A DNA stretch of 64,000 nt from Candida dubliniensis CD36 (lineage: Eukaryota > Ascomycota > Pichiomycetes > Serinales > Debaryomycetaceae): contig NC_012861.1 of assembly GCF_000026945.1 (NCBI RefSeq), forward strand, positions 1,364,001 to 1,428,000. Reading direction: 5' to 3'. Under the pieces are notes generated by a model that saw only the letters and a program-made list of their open reading frames with translations, was not told the DNA's origin and did not search any database. The translations under genes were made by a program, and so were the position numbers. The first letter of the stretch is position 1. Each line of letters starts with the position of its first letter. This document shows positions 22,387 through 32,914 of the stretch, one piece after another.

Positions 22387-23331
22387 ATGCATAGAACTTA
22401 TTCTTTAAGATCCACTAGAGCTCCAACTGCATCTCAATTACAAGCTCCTCCTCCTCCACCATCATCTACCAAATCTAAATTTTTTGGTAAAGGATCCATT
22501 AGTCATACTTTCCGTAAACAAGCTGCTGGGGCTTTAGGTCCAGAATTGTCAAGAAAATTGGCAATTTTAATTAAAATGGAAAAAAATTTAATGAGATCAA
22601 TTGAAATCACTTCTCGTGAAAGAAAAGATGTTGCTAAACAATTATCTTTATGGGGTGAAGCCAATGAAGATGATATTAGTGATATCACTGATAAATTGGG
22701 GGTTTTAATCTATGAAGTTGGTGAATTGGAAGATCAATTTATCGATAGATATGATCAATATAGAATCACTTTGAAATCTATTAGAGATATTGAAGGTTCA
22801 GTTCAACCAAGTAGAGAAAGAAAACAAAAAATTACTGATCAAATTGCTTATTTGAAATATAAAGATCCTCAATCTCCAAAAATTAATGTTTTAGAACAAG
22901 AATTAGTTAGAGCTGAAGCTGAATCTTTAGTTGCTGAAGCTCAATTGAGTAATATTACTAGAGAAAAATTGAAAACTGCTTTTAATTATCAATTTGATTC
23001 TATTAGAGAACACGCTGAAAAAATTGCTTTAATTGCTGGTTATGGTAAAGCTTTATTAGAATTATTAGATGAAAGTCCAGTTACTCCAGGTGAAACTAGA
23101 CCAGCTTATGATGGTTATGAAGCTTCTAAACAAATCATTATTGATGCTGAAAATGCTTTAGCTTCTTGGACTTTTGATTCTGCTGTTGTTCGTCCAACTT
23201 TATCTTTAGCTGCTCATGATGAAGAAGAAGAAGAAGGTGCTTATGAAGATGATGAATTGGCTAATGAAGCTGAAAATTTGAGAATTGCTGAAAAAGATTT
23301 CGATGAAGTTGAAGCTAAAATTGCTGCTTAA
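22387..23331 (+). CDS. LSP1: Eisosome core protein Lsp1/Pil1 family
   Basis: A 314-residue BAR-domain protein of the Pil1/Lsp1 family, the main scaffold of eisosomes, the plasma-membrane furrows (MCC) that respond to sphingolipids and membrane tension. The N-terminus (MHRTYSLRS) and the block FRKQAAGALGPELSRKL are family hallmarks. Residues about 45-270 form the helical BAR core, including LGVLIYEVGELEDQF and ERKQKITDQIAYLKYKDPQSPKI. The C-terminus is strongly acidic. Ser/Thr in the N-terminal segment are the usual Pkh kinase targets in this family. Codons are the preferred set, which fits high expression. PIL1 is the alternative name; LSP1 follows from remembered neighbours (GRE2, AMO2). Confidence 0.92.
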   Translation: MHRTYSLRSTRAPTASQLQAPPPPPSSTKSKFFGKGSISHTFRKQAAGALGPELSRKLAILIKMEKNLMRSIEITSRERKDVAKQLSLWGEANEDDISDITDKLGVLIYEVGELEDQFIDRYDQYRITLKSIRDIEGSVQPSRERKQKITDQIAYLKYKDPQSPKINVLEQELVRAEAESLVAEAQLSNITREKLKTAFNYQFDSIREHAEKIALIAGYGKALLELLDESPVTPGETRPAYDGYEASKQIIIDAENALASWTFDSAVVRPTLSLAAHDEEEEEGAYEDDELANEAENLRIAEKDFDEVEAKIAA

Positions 23332-25981
23332 AAAAAAAAAAGTTACTCTTGAGTTTTTTTTTTTAAAAAAAAAAAAGTTCCCCTTATCTTTTTGGGTTAT
23401 AGTATTCAATTTTGTTCTTGAAAATAGAAAAAAAAAAAATAAAGTACTGATGATACTGATATTGATAGTTTTCTTTACTTTTTTTTTTTTTTTTTTTTGA
23501 TATTTTAACTATTTTTTTTGTTTGTTTCATTTTTGTTTGAATTCTTGCTTTCTATCTATCTATCTATCTTGTTCCTTTTTTTTTTTTATTTAACATTTGA
23601 TAGCGATATTAATAGTATTAATTATTATGTATTATCTTGTTTTTCTAGAGGGATGTTCCAACGCCACCAAAGTAATTAGTTTCCATTTCCAACTTCTCTA
23701 TCCTCTTCTAATAATTATATGCTTTTGTATCGAGTCTAACTTCTGGGTGCTTTGTAATTGTAAAATATTGAGAAATTAAGAATTCCAATAATGCAACCCT
23801 GATTAGAAAACTACAGGATTAAATTTGTTTGATGTTGTTCATCTCTTAAAAGTTGCCAAATGTGGGTTTTTCTACCAAAAAAAAAAACTACCAAATTATT
23901 AAGAAATGTTTTTTTTTTTCACATATACAAGTCACGTGAAATGGCGCTACCATATGAAGTCTTTTTCTACAGTTTTCCATTTACTGTAATTAAGTAAGGT
24001 AGATATTTGATTTTACCTTTGAAATACATGCCCAACCTTAGATAACTAGCAAATGAATCATATGTAGTCTTACATTATTCTATAGTTGTCGTACCCCTTG
24101 ACTCTACATCACTAGACATTCGAACCAATAATCCGATTAAACCTAATATAGATTAATTCATTACGGGTGATCATTCATTAACTATCTACTATTTCCATCC
24201 CAATCAAATCATATCAAATCGAATCTACCAAATAGCTCCCAGTATTGTACGAAGGAAAATCTCTTCAGGGGGGGGGGGGAGGATGAAGAGAAAACCAAAG
24301 TTACACAAAAACGCGAAAAATTTGAAATTTACATCTCTTAATATGCAGTATTTGTTTACAATTTCTCTTAATTTTGTGATTTTGTTTTTGAAATTCTTCC
24401 ACCACAATGTAAAGAAAGAAAGAAAGAAATTATTATTGTTAAACCTAACTAACTAACTAATTATAAAGAAATTACCGAAACAAATAAGAAAGGAACTCCG
24501 ATTCAAACAAAGTTGGAATGAATGAATGAACATTCTACAAATGCAATAGAAGCATTTTGCTTGTTCTATATACACAACCTTCCGATGTTTTTTGCCATGT
24601 TCAACAAGTGATTTATTACAACACTATATACCAACCAACCATTCTTCCGTTTCTACTGATAATCAAACCTGATTTAAGAAAGTATAAACATTATAAGGAT
24701 ATATACAAAATTCAATTAGAACAGACAAAACAAGTGATTGTGAAGTTTAGTTAATAATTTAGGAACCATACATTGTTATTATTACTACAAATGAATCCTA
24801 AACTGTCTTCACTCAGGGAAATAGAAAGTCATAGTATTATTGTTACTACTACTTCTGACTTGTCGTTTAAACTCAACAATTAATAATTATGAATAGATGA
24901 CTTTTAGAACAAAGCAGAAAAGTAGACAGATTATTACATCAACATTGTTCATTCAACAATGCAATTAAGTAGTACTCTATTTCATGTTGTCAAGGTTATT
25001 ATCTCTCCATTTTAGAAAAGTTATGAGTAACCCAATCGTATCTATAAGAAATCAAGTATGCGAGTTCCTATTATCTCCAGGAAGTTATCGGTTGTGGCTA
25101 ATTCTCTACAGTATTAACACCACAAAAGTTAAATACTAACCCAAACCAAGATGTTATTCCTCCAGAATGACCACTTCAAGAAAATACAACCAAAGAACCA
25201 AGACCTATTTTTCTTAACATTTTGTAACTGAAATTCATAAAGACAAAAAATGAATACACAAACAAACAAACAAATAAACAGACTAAAGCACATTTAGTTC
25301 TAGTTTAAAAATTCTTGCTCAAGATTTGTTATTGCTATTTTGTGTATTTTTATTTATGAGCTGGTAATGGTAATAATGGTGGTGATGATTCTTGTTCATT
25401 CTGTCCTCGCCCGCCCAACCATCCGCCCAGTTTAGATGAATTTCAGCCAATAAACGACCCCCTTAACAACCCACGTGAGGTACAATCTATACAAGTGTTG
25501 AACTAAAAGAAGAATTTTATTTCTTCTATTGAATGTGTAGTATTTGGTATTGAAGATATTTCCCTAAAAGCAATCTAAGAATCTACTTATCATTACCGCG
25601 ATTAGTTCTGCCCACCGTTGCAGCTACCGCGACTACCGCGCCCCTTCACCACCAAAACAAACAAACAACAAATTCCAAAACAAATTCAAAACAAAATTCC
25701 ACGACTTTTTTTCTTCTTCTTCTCACTTTCTCTTTCTTCTTTTGCCTTAACAATTTCGTGATTCTCACATTTTGTTATTTGTTTACTTCTTCTTCTTCTT
25801 CTTCTTCCTCTGCATCCTCTGTCGTTTCCAACCATTTGATTACTTTTGGATATTCTATTCCTATCATTCGTTGAACCTAATATTTTGTTTATATATTTTG
25901 AATAATTATTTCTCAGGATTGTACACATAGACTTAATACCACCACCACAACAACAACAACAACAATAATAAACAATAAAAC
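23332..25981. other. 2.65 kb intergenic region between LSP1 and the NDD1-like gene
   Basis: The first 300 bases are poly-A/poly-T blocks and a CTAT tract (23550-23570). The rest is mostly unique AT-rich DNA with few repeats. CACGTG sites lie at 23933-23938 and 25472-25477. A G run is at 24269-24279, and CAAA (25262-25274) and TTC (25788-25806) tracts are present. I looked for a tRNA around the GTTCGAA-like string near 24120 and found none. Confidence 0.6.
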
Positions 25982-28489
25982 ATGTCAACTAGTGAGTTTC
26001 TACGCTCCTCCCCAGCCAGGGATGATAATGATTATGATAATAAGAAACCTATAATTTCCACTCAAACACCTTTACATAACAAAATCTCATCTATTCCATT
26101 AACCAAATCATCAACATCATTATCTTTGAAGAATCAACAACAACAAACACAACAGGGGCAGCAACAATTTACAATGGGTACACCATCCATAACTGCATCA
26201 GCATCGAAATATATTAACCAATCATTAAACTTGAGTGGGTGGACACCTTTAATTTCAAAAACTTATTCTAGTGAACAATTATTATTATTTAATTCAACAC
26301 CAAACAAACTTGTATTTTCAAACAGCAACAGCAACAACAACAACAACAACAACAACGGCAACACGTCTATAAATGATTTAGATTTTCAAGGGTTTGGTTT
26401 AACTCCTTTTATAAATCATAATATTAATGTTTTGGGCAGTGCTACATCAGCAAATCAATTCAACCCTAATTTCACTCCTTATCATGAAAGAATATTTCAA
26501 AATACAAATGATTTTTATATTGATTCACCAATTAGATTTGGTATGAATAATGGTAATACTACTACTAATAATAACAATAATCTAAATCTTTCTTTAAATC
26601 AAGATATTCAAGCTATTACTCCTTCAAAATTCAATCTTAATAATGTTGCCAATAAGAAAATCTTACAAGATCCTTTGAAAAGTGCCACTAAAAGATCAAT
26701 AGCTTTACTTGATACTCCACCTAGACAACCTCATAAATTAAGTATTACTACAAAGGCAGAAAAGAATGAAATTGAATTACAAAATGAAGCAATAGGAAAT
26801 GGAAATGGAAATGAAAATATGAGCAATGAAAATGACAAAGAAAATCAAAATCCAAATTTAGAGAATAATAAATTGACAGTGCTTCAAAAGAAAATTGAAA
26901 TCGAAGTAGAAAAAGAAGACGATGAAGAAGAAGAAGAAGAAGATGACGATGAAGATTTTGATAAGAAGGCATTCTTACAAACACCATCCAAAGTACTTCG
27001 AGATGTCAGCAATAAACCAAAAATTCAATTTCAAACACCAGCCAAGCAAAAATTATTAGCAGCAAGTTCACCATCAACAATTATTATTTCTAGTCCTGCC
27101 AAAGGTGACGAAGATGAAGATAAAAATAATGATGACAACAAGGGGAAAAGTAGTGTTGTTATTGATATTGACGATGACAAAGATGATGATGAACCTCTAA
27201 TGGTTCCACCAAGTCCAACACCAGCAAAGAATTTACCTAAAAAACCAATAATGGGGGTATTTTCAGAAAAGAAATCTAATTCAATTAATGGTAATCAAAA
27301 TTTGTTTAGTCATTTTAATAACAATGGTGGTAACAAAACCAATAATAAAACAAGTGATAAATCGAAGAATAAAACAAAAAACCATCAACTGGCACCACAA
27401 CCACCAGCATCAGCATCAGCATCAGCATCAGAATCACAATCGACAGAAACAACTCTCAATTTTAAGAACAATAAGAAAAAAGCGGCAAATAAAGCCAAAA
27501 TGCAAGCAGGTATGAATAAATTCCAAATTGTATTGACTGATGTGCATACATTAATGAATAAGAAAAAGAGGAATACTAAAGATGACGATCAAAAGAAACA
27601 ACATCAGCCACCACCACCACAACAACAACAACAGAAACAAAAAGAGAAACAACTACAAACAGATAATAATAAATCTGATAAAAGAATTGTATCCAAACAA
27701 TCAACACAGTCTCTACCGCCTCCACCAGCACAATCACAAGCACCGACATTAACTACAACTCCACAATTAACTCATCAACTGTCATCATTACAAGATCACA
27801 ATATAACTATGAATAGTTCTAAAGATCATAGTAGTATAATATCTGCAGGTAATAACAGTATGAATACTAGTCATTTTAACATTACTACTGATCATTCATC
27901 ATTTGAATTTGGTGGATTATCATCAACGCCGAATTCCAAGTTTTTATTAGATAAAATATTTGAAAAACCATCACCACAAACCAATTATTTCCTACTACAA
28001 CAACAACAGCAGCAACAACATCAAATACAACAAATACAACAAATGCAACAACTACAACAGATACAACAACAACTGCAACAAATTATTCTGATGATACCTA
28101 CACAAGATGGGCCTAGTAATAGTACAATGCCACCTCCAGGCAAGCAACAACAACAACAACAACAATCAGTACAATTTATTGCTTCACAATTTCCATTAAT
28201 GACAATGACAATGTCGACTCCTCAACATCAAGGTGTGATTAATTATACTCCTCAATTTTACAATACCACTACCATTAGTGAGAGTAATATTGGTTCTTCT
28301 ACTGCTACTAGTGGTGATGGTAGTGGTAGTAGTAATGGTAATAGTAGTCAAGGAACTTCACCTGATGGATTATATAATTATGGTAATACACCACAAGGAA
28401 TGTCTATGTTTCATAATGGTATTCAATTTGGTCAATCACGATCTGGTGCAACTGCTACTAATAATAATCTTCCTCAATATGATGAATAA
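25982..28489 (+). CDS. Probable Ndd1-like G2/M transcription regulator
   Basis: An 835-residue, largely disordered protein with many Gln, Asn, Ser and acidic runs. Short conserved islands resemble yeast Ndd1, the coactivator recruited by Fkh2-Mcm1 to G2/M genes. Near residue 514 the segment NKFQIVLTDVHTLM matches the Ndd1 pattern SKFQIIVANIDQF. Upstream islands such as DFYIDSPIRFG resemble the Ndd1 element FLLDSPSTNFNFF. Several TP/SP sites (TPYHERIF, ALLDTPPRQ, FLQTPSK, VPPSPTP) are good CDK targets. There is no DNA-binding domain. The N-terminus (MSTSEFLRSSPARDD) and length are compatible with a regulator of this kind. The assignment rests on short motifs I compared from memory, so it is tentative. 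It is convergent with the complex I assembly gene. Confidence 0.45.
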   Translation: MSTSEFLRSSPARDDNDYDNKKPIISTQTPLHNKISSIPLTKSSTSLSLKNQQQQTQQGQQQFTMGTPSITASASKYINQSLNLSGWTPLISKTYSSEQLLLFNSTPNKLVFSNSNSNNNNNNNNGNTSINDLDFQGFGLTPFINHNINVLGSATSANQFNPNFTPYHERIFQNTNDFYIDSPIRFGMNNGNTTTNNNNNLNLSLNQDIQAITPSKFNLNNVANKKILQDPLKSATKRSIALLDTPPRQPHKLSITTKAEKNEIELQNEAIGNGNGNENMSNENDKENQNPNLENNKLTVLQKKIEIEVEKEDDEEEEEEDDDEDFDKKAFLQTPSKVLRDVSNKPKIQFQTPAKQKLLAASSPSTIIISSPAKGDEDEDKNNDDNKGKSSVVIDIDDDKDDDEPLMVPPSPTPAKNLPKKPIMGVFSEKKSNSINGNQNLFSHFNNNGGNKTNNKTSDKSKNKTKNHQLAPQPPASASASASESQSTETTLNFKNNKKKAANKAKMQAGMNKFQIVLTDVHTLMNKKKRNTKDDDQKKQHQPPPPQQQQQKQKEKQLQTDNNKSDKRIVSKQSTQSLPPPPAQSQAPTLTTTPQLTHQLSSLQDHNITMNSSKDHSSIISAGNNSMNTSHFNITTDHSSFEFGGLSSTPNSKFLLDKIFEKPSPQTNYFLLQQQQQQQHQIQQIQQMQQLQQIQQQLQQIILMIPTQDGPSNSTMPPPGKQQQQQQQSVQFIASQFPLMTMTMSTPQHQGVINYTPQFYNTTTISESNIGSSTATSGDGSGSSNGNSSQGTSPDGLYNYGNTPQGMSMFHNGIQFGQSRSGATATNNNLPQYDE

Positions 28490-28880
28490 ATGTGAATATC
28501 AGAGAGAGAGGCAAAGGTTGTTGAGTTCAATAGGGGGAAAATTTTCGAGGTTTTTTTATTTTTTTTTTTTTTTTTTGGGTTCTTGGAAAGATTAGATATA
28601 TTTTATTGAATTATTTATATTAAAAGGTATTATTAATACTTATTATTCATGATTTTTTTTTTTTCATTTTGGTTTTAGTTTTAGTTTTAGTTTTGTTCTG
28701 GTTTGATTTGATTTCTGATATTTATATCAATTAGTTTTATTAGTTTCATTCATTTACATTTACATTTACATTTATATTTGTTTTTGTTTTATATACATAT
28801 TAATATTATAAATAAATAAATAAATAAATAAATACACAAGTATGTTCATACAATCCTTTGATATAATTTTAAAGGTTCAT
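28490..28880. other. Convergent intergenic gap
   Basis: This has T-rich tracts (28553-28576), TTTTAG repeats (28672-28696), a TTACAT hexamer repeat (28753-28776) and an AAAT tetramer (28807-28833). No gene is seen; it probably holds the 3' ends of both flanking mRNAs. Confidence 0.7.
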
Positions 28881-29576
28881 TTATATATTTGGTGGTAATA
28901 ATAATGCACCAATTACATTAGGACGTTCAGTTGCTAATAAATCAAAAATTTTAGCTCCATTATTAGAATTTGTAATTTCTAATTGAATACCTAAATTTGA
29001 AAAAAAATTTTTATTATTAATTGATAACATTCGAGATTTTTTACCTAATCCAACAATCAAAATTTCTGGTTTTGGATGAATTAATTCAAATATTTTAATA
29101 ATACTATTATCATCATCCATAATAAAATCAACGTACCAATCATTAGTTATATTTATTGTATTAGAATTTAATTTTATTTCAAATGCTTCTGAATGTAATA
29201 ACATTAATCCAATGGCATTATCATTATCAATACTACTAGTACTACCATTAGTGGAACGATTTATTTGTGGGATGGTGTTTAATTTCGATTCAATGAGTAA
29301 ATTATTAGATAAATGAAATCCATTTTTCGTAACTGATTCAATATAATTTATAGGTTTTGTAGAATACATTAAAATATCATTTTTTTTTAAAATATCAGCA
29401 GGATTAGTCGATGGAGTTTGGGATTTATTTTGTGGTGGTCGTAATATTTGTTCAGGATGAGGTTTTTGAAACATTGATAAAGAACTATTGGAAAATTTTT
29501 TTGATAGTATTAGAGTCTTAGCAAATATTGAATTCTTATTAAAATTTATTTGTTTTAATGGAATCATTGCTGACAT
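28881..29576 (-). CDS. NDUFAF3-like (Mth938 domain) mitochondrial complex I assembly factor
   Basis: A 231-residue protein. The N-terminal ~45 residues are basic, Ser-rich and nearly free of acidic residues (KQINFNKNSIFAKTLILSKK), like a mitochondrial presequence. The rest is an Mth938/DUF498 domain: the strand EILIVGLGKKSRMLS, then GIQLEITNSNNGAKIFDLLATE and the end VIGALLLPP are the family hallmarks (GTGxxxRxL, DTxNAAxTFNLL and ALLPP). In animals NDUFAF3 assists early assembly of NADH:ubiquinone oxidoreductase. Candida retains complex I, unlike Saccharomyces, which fits. A second ATG at codon 4 is an alternative start. Confidence 0.8.
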   Translation of the reverse strand: MSAMIPLKQINFNKNSIFAKTLILSKKFSNSSLSMFQKPHPEQILRPPQNKSQTPSTNPADILKKNDILMYSTKPINYIESVTKNGFHLSNNLLIESKLNTIPQINRSTNGSTSSIDNDNAIGLMLLHSEAFEIKLNSNTINITNDWYVDFIMDDDNSIIKIFELIHPKPEILIVGLGKKSRMLSINNKNFFSNLGIQLEITNSNNGAKIFDLLATERPNVIGALLLPPNI

Positions 29577-30029
29577 TGGGGCGGGGCGGGAAAGTTGTGA
29601 TTATATATTTCAAGGAAGAATGTAAAGATAATATTTGGTGGGATCTTTTTCTTTCTCTGTTTAAATTGATTTGATAATTTGTTGATGATATTTGAGAGAA
29701 TTCTTTGGTTAACATTTTTTATACAGGTTGAATTCTCATTTGGTAGCATTGCACATACAGAACAATACAAATCAAAATTTACAACCATTAAAAGCTTCAA
29801 CTGGAGCACAATCTGTTAATCAAGTATACTATTAGAATAATAAATAATTGAAATTTATCTTATTGTACAACAGTTTTAAGTGTAATTATTTGCCAATGTT
29901 TCTTCTTTGATATTAAATTTTCAATATAGATATATATATATCTATGAATAAATATTTGTCAACGTCAAGTTCCCACTTATTAAATTATCTAAATAAAAAC
30001 CTCACTAACTTGCCAACAACAATAATAAA
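29577..30029. other. Intergenic gap upstream of the NDUFAF3-like gene
   Basis: This is AT-rich DNA with a GATATA palindromic run at 29927-29945. An 81-residue minus-strand frame overlaps the start of the assembly factor but shows no family features. Confidence 0.6.
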
Positions 30030-31271
30030 TTAAACAACAAGTCTTTCTTTAATTCTGGATTTTTCAATTTTTAATTTTTCCAAAATTGCTAATTTGCATT
30101 TATTATAGACATCCCAACGAAAATTTTCTTTATTATCAATCTCAATATCAATATCATAATTTTCTGAACTGGTATTCTTACCACTTCCATTATTATAATC
30201 TGGTTTATCTTGCTTTATCTTCCCACGAGGTGATGCCACAGGATTATATAATTCCTCTAATTTCATTTTCAGTATTGATGGTTTACTGTTTAATTTATTC
30301 ATTGAGGTTTTAGATCTTAACTTTATTGGTGATGAAGGTATTGAGGGTGCTTTACTATAACTAACACTAGTAGTATTGGAGTTACCATTGAGGTTTAGGG
30401 TTAAGTTTGACATTGATTTTCTTATTGTGGGTGTTTTTTTATTTGGTGAAATTGACAGAAGACTTTGTTTCTTGGTTGGTGAAGATGGAGGTGTCATAAA
30501 AGGATCTTTCGTTATCACTATTGGATGTTGCTTTATATATTCTTGATATATTCTTGTTAATTGAATATGAATGGCCAATTTGATTAAATATTGTCTCACT
30601 ATTTGATTCTTTTCATTCATGGTAATATCAAATGTGGTACCATTTTTAGATTGTTGTCCATTTAAATTTAACACATCATTAATTGATTCCATGGCAATCA
30701 GATATCGTTTCAGAGATGATACATTTTTATGTTCAATATAAATATCTGACTTAGTTAATATTTGTATCATTTGTTCAATTGTAACATTTTTCAATGGGAA
30801 TAAAACGAATTTGAAATTTTTACAACTATCATCATCATCAACAAATTGGGGGAAATTATTAGTTGTTGGCGACAGGGTTGATTCTAGAACCTTACCATAA
30901 GGATATTCTGTCATAAAACATAAAGATCGAAATTTATTCTTTATAAAATCAACTAATATTCTATATTCATCTTGATAAATTAAAATTTGTAAAAAATTCT
31001 CTAAATCATAAATTTTATCCAATTTTTTATACATTGGATTAATATCATTAATAGTTGTATTTCCAAAATATTTCAATTCATAATTATTTTCACGATTCAA
31101 AAATGGTGCTAATTTGTTGATTTTCAATCTTTTAAATAAATATAATAATGATTTGACTTGTAAATTTATAGAATCTTTTGTTGAATCATATGTTGGAATA
31201 TTAGTACCTATTGTAGTTTCTGTTACCGCTCCACCTCCCTTTGAGAATGGAAACAAATCAAATAATCCCAT
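30030..31271 (-). CDS. Unrecognised 413-residue protein
   Basis: I do not recognise this family. The N-terminus MGLFDLFPFSKGGG is hydrophobic and begins Met-Gly, but Leu at position 6 argues against standard N-myristoylation. Residues about 25-250 look like a folded helical domain (VKSLLYLFKRLKINKLAPFL, KLDKIYDLENFLQILIYQDE, TIEQMIQILTKSDIYIEHK). The C-terminal ~160 residues are disordered, with many Ser/Thr-Pro sites (PPSSPTKK, SISPNKK, SIPSSPIK, VASPRGK) that are good proline-directed kinase targets, and they end in a basic Lys/Arg-rich helix. It is divergent from twinfilin across 326 bases. Length, codon use and domain-like composition support a real gene, probably fungal-specific and perhaps a cortical or cell-cycle protein. 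Confidence 0.8.
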   Translation of the reverse strand: MGLFDLFPFSKGGGAVTETTIGTNIPTYDSTKDSINLQVKSLLYLFKRLKINKLAPFLNRENNYELKYFGNTTINDINPMYKKLDKIYDLENFLQILIYQDEYRILVDFIKNKFRSLCFMTEYPYGKVLESTLSPTTNNFPQFVDDDDSCKNFKFVLFPLKNVTIEQMIQILTKSDIYIEHKNVSSLKRYLIAMESINDVLNLNGQQSKNGTTFDITMNEKNQIVRQYLIKLAIHIQLTRIYQEYIKQHPIVITKDPFMTPPSSPTKKQSLLSISPNKKTPTIRKSMSNLTLNLNGNSNTTSVSYSKAPSIPSSPIKLRSKTSMNKLNSKPSILKMKLEELYNPVASPRGKIKQDKPDYNNGSGKNTSSENYDIDIEIDNKENFRWDVYNKCKLAILEKLKIEKSRIKERLVV

Positions 31272-31597
31272 TCACACACAGCTAAACCAACCAGGGTGTT
31301 TATACTTGATATTTACAAAACAGAATAAGTTTTTATTAAATTTCATCATCATCATTGGAGGAGAAAGAATTGAAGGGTGATTTGTTTATAATCTGAACCA
31401 ATTTGGCAACCTAATTAAAAAAAAACAAATGGGTTTTTGGTAACCTTTACACGCCTAATAATTTACTTGACACAAAATTTCAAACCACTGAGGAAAGTCG
31501 ACCAACAACTAATCACGAACAGTTGAACAACTATATTCAATATTCAAAATTTGAACGATTTTATCCAACTCTAACAATTGCCATTTCTATATAAATC
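31272..31597. promoter_or_regulatory. Divergent promoter region of the unrecognised gene and TWF1
   Basis: A 326-base AT-rich gap between two start codons, mostly unique sequence. I see no well-defined factor site. Confidence 0.5.
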
Positions 31598-32869
31598 ATG
31601 TCAACTCAATCAGGTATTACTATTTCATCACAATTAAATGATGCCTATAAAAATTTATCTCCTAATTCAGCATTAATTATTAAGATTTCATCTGATTCCA
31701 CGGAATTGATTCCTGATCAAATTATCACTGGATCTGACAGTAGCACCACCAACACCACCACCACCACCAAAGATATCACAATTCTTGAACCAATATTTGA
31801 AAAATTAATTAATCAAATTTCCCAAGAATTTCCTCATCCTTCATATATTATAATATCTTATAATTCTGATCAATATTTCATTAGTTTTATACCTGATGTA
31901 GCTCCAATTAAACAAAAAATGCTTTATGCATCAACGAAAAATTCATTAATTACAAGTTTAGGAGGTAATAAATTATTGAAAAAATTTGCTTGGACAGAAT
32001 TAGACGAATTGACATTAGATTATTTCATTAAATCAATTGGTGGTGATTCCAAATCTAGTACCAATAAAGATGATGAAACTTCATTATTGACAGAGGATGA
32101 AATTACATTACAAAAATTAAATAATTTATCACTTTATACAACGAATCATCATGGATTTAAGAAAAAATTGCCATCAATGACTGATGATAGTTCTATTACT
32201 ACTGGTAGTAGCAGTGGTGGTGGTAATACTAATCAAGATATATTGTATAAATTCACTCCAGAATTAACTGAACAATTACAATCAATAATTGAAAATTCTT
32301 CAATTGAATCCAATAATAATAATAATAAAAATAATAAATCATTACTTTCTTTTAATATTGATACCACCAAAGAATTATTAACTTTGAAGTCAATTGATAC
32401 TCAAATTGAAATTGATCAATTGATTGATACTTTGAACGTATCATCATCATCAACACGAATTTCTCCACAATATATTTTATATAATTATCAAATTGGGAAA
32501 TTGGCATTTATATATTCTTGTCCATCAGGATCATCAGTAAAAGATAGAATGATTTATGCATCATTCAAAAACAGTTTAATTAATCATTTAAATCAATTGA
32601 TAAAAAACACAACTCAGATTAATTCAAATGATGGGGATAATGTCGATGATGATGTTGGTATTGTTACTATTGATAAAAATATCGAAGTTGGAGATTTAGA
32701 TGAAATTGAATTGAGTCAATTACAAGAATCTCAAGAATTAATTCATAATACTAATAACAATAGTAGTACCAATTCCTTATCTTCTGCAAATACAACCACT
32801 ACCAATTCATCATTATCTTCTAAAAATGGATTGAAATTTAATAAACCAAAAGGTCCAAGAAGAAGATAA
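31598..32869 (+). CDS. TWF1: Twinfilin
   Basis: A 423-residue actin-monomer-binding protein with two ADF-homology domains. The first (about 6-150) holds LNDAYKNL...SYIIISYNSDQYFISFIPDVAPIKQKMLYASTKNSLI, and the second (about 215-345) holds LLSFNIDTTKELLTL...YILYNYQIGKLAFIYSCPSGSSVKDRMIYASFKNSLI. The repeated M(L/I)YAS(T/F)KNSLI motif is the ADF-H helix that contacts actin. Length is longer than yeast Twf1 (332) because of Asn/Ser/Asp-rich inserts in the linker and tail. The C-terminus ends in a basic KFNKPKGPRRR, typical of twinfilin's capping-protein or phosphoinositide-binding tail. It acts in the cytosol and at cortical actin patches. Its stop is only 45 bases from the stop of ASR1, which faces it. 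Confidence 0.92.
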   Translation: MSTQSGITISSQLNDAYKNLSPNSALIIKISSDSTELIPDQIITGSDSSTTNTTTTTKDITILEPIFEKLINQISQEFPHPSYIIISYNSDQYFISFIPDVAPIKQKMLYASTKNSLITSLGGNKLLKKFAWTELDELTLDYFIKSIGGDSKSSTNKDDETSLLTEDEITLQKLNNLSLYTTNHHGFKKKLPSMTDDSSITTGSSSGGGNTNQDILYKFTPELTEQLQSIIENSSIESNNNNNKNNKSLLSFNIDTTKELLTLKSIDTQIEIDQLIDTLNVSSSSTRISPQYILYNYQIGKLAFIYSCPSGSSVKDRMIYASFKNSLINHLNQLIKNTTQINSNDGDNVDDDVGIVTIDKNIEVGDLDEIELSQLQESQELIHNTNNNSSTNSLSSANTTTTNSSLSSKNGLKFNKPKGPRRR

Positions 32870-32914
32870 ATGGACAGATGATATACATACATATATATAT
32901 ATATATTAACCTCA

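Noticed and set aside
24112..24140. Possible tRNA B box (GTTCGAA on the minus strand)
   Set aside because: No A box, no acceptor or T-arm pairing and no terminator in the right place.
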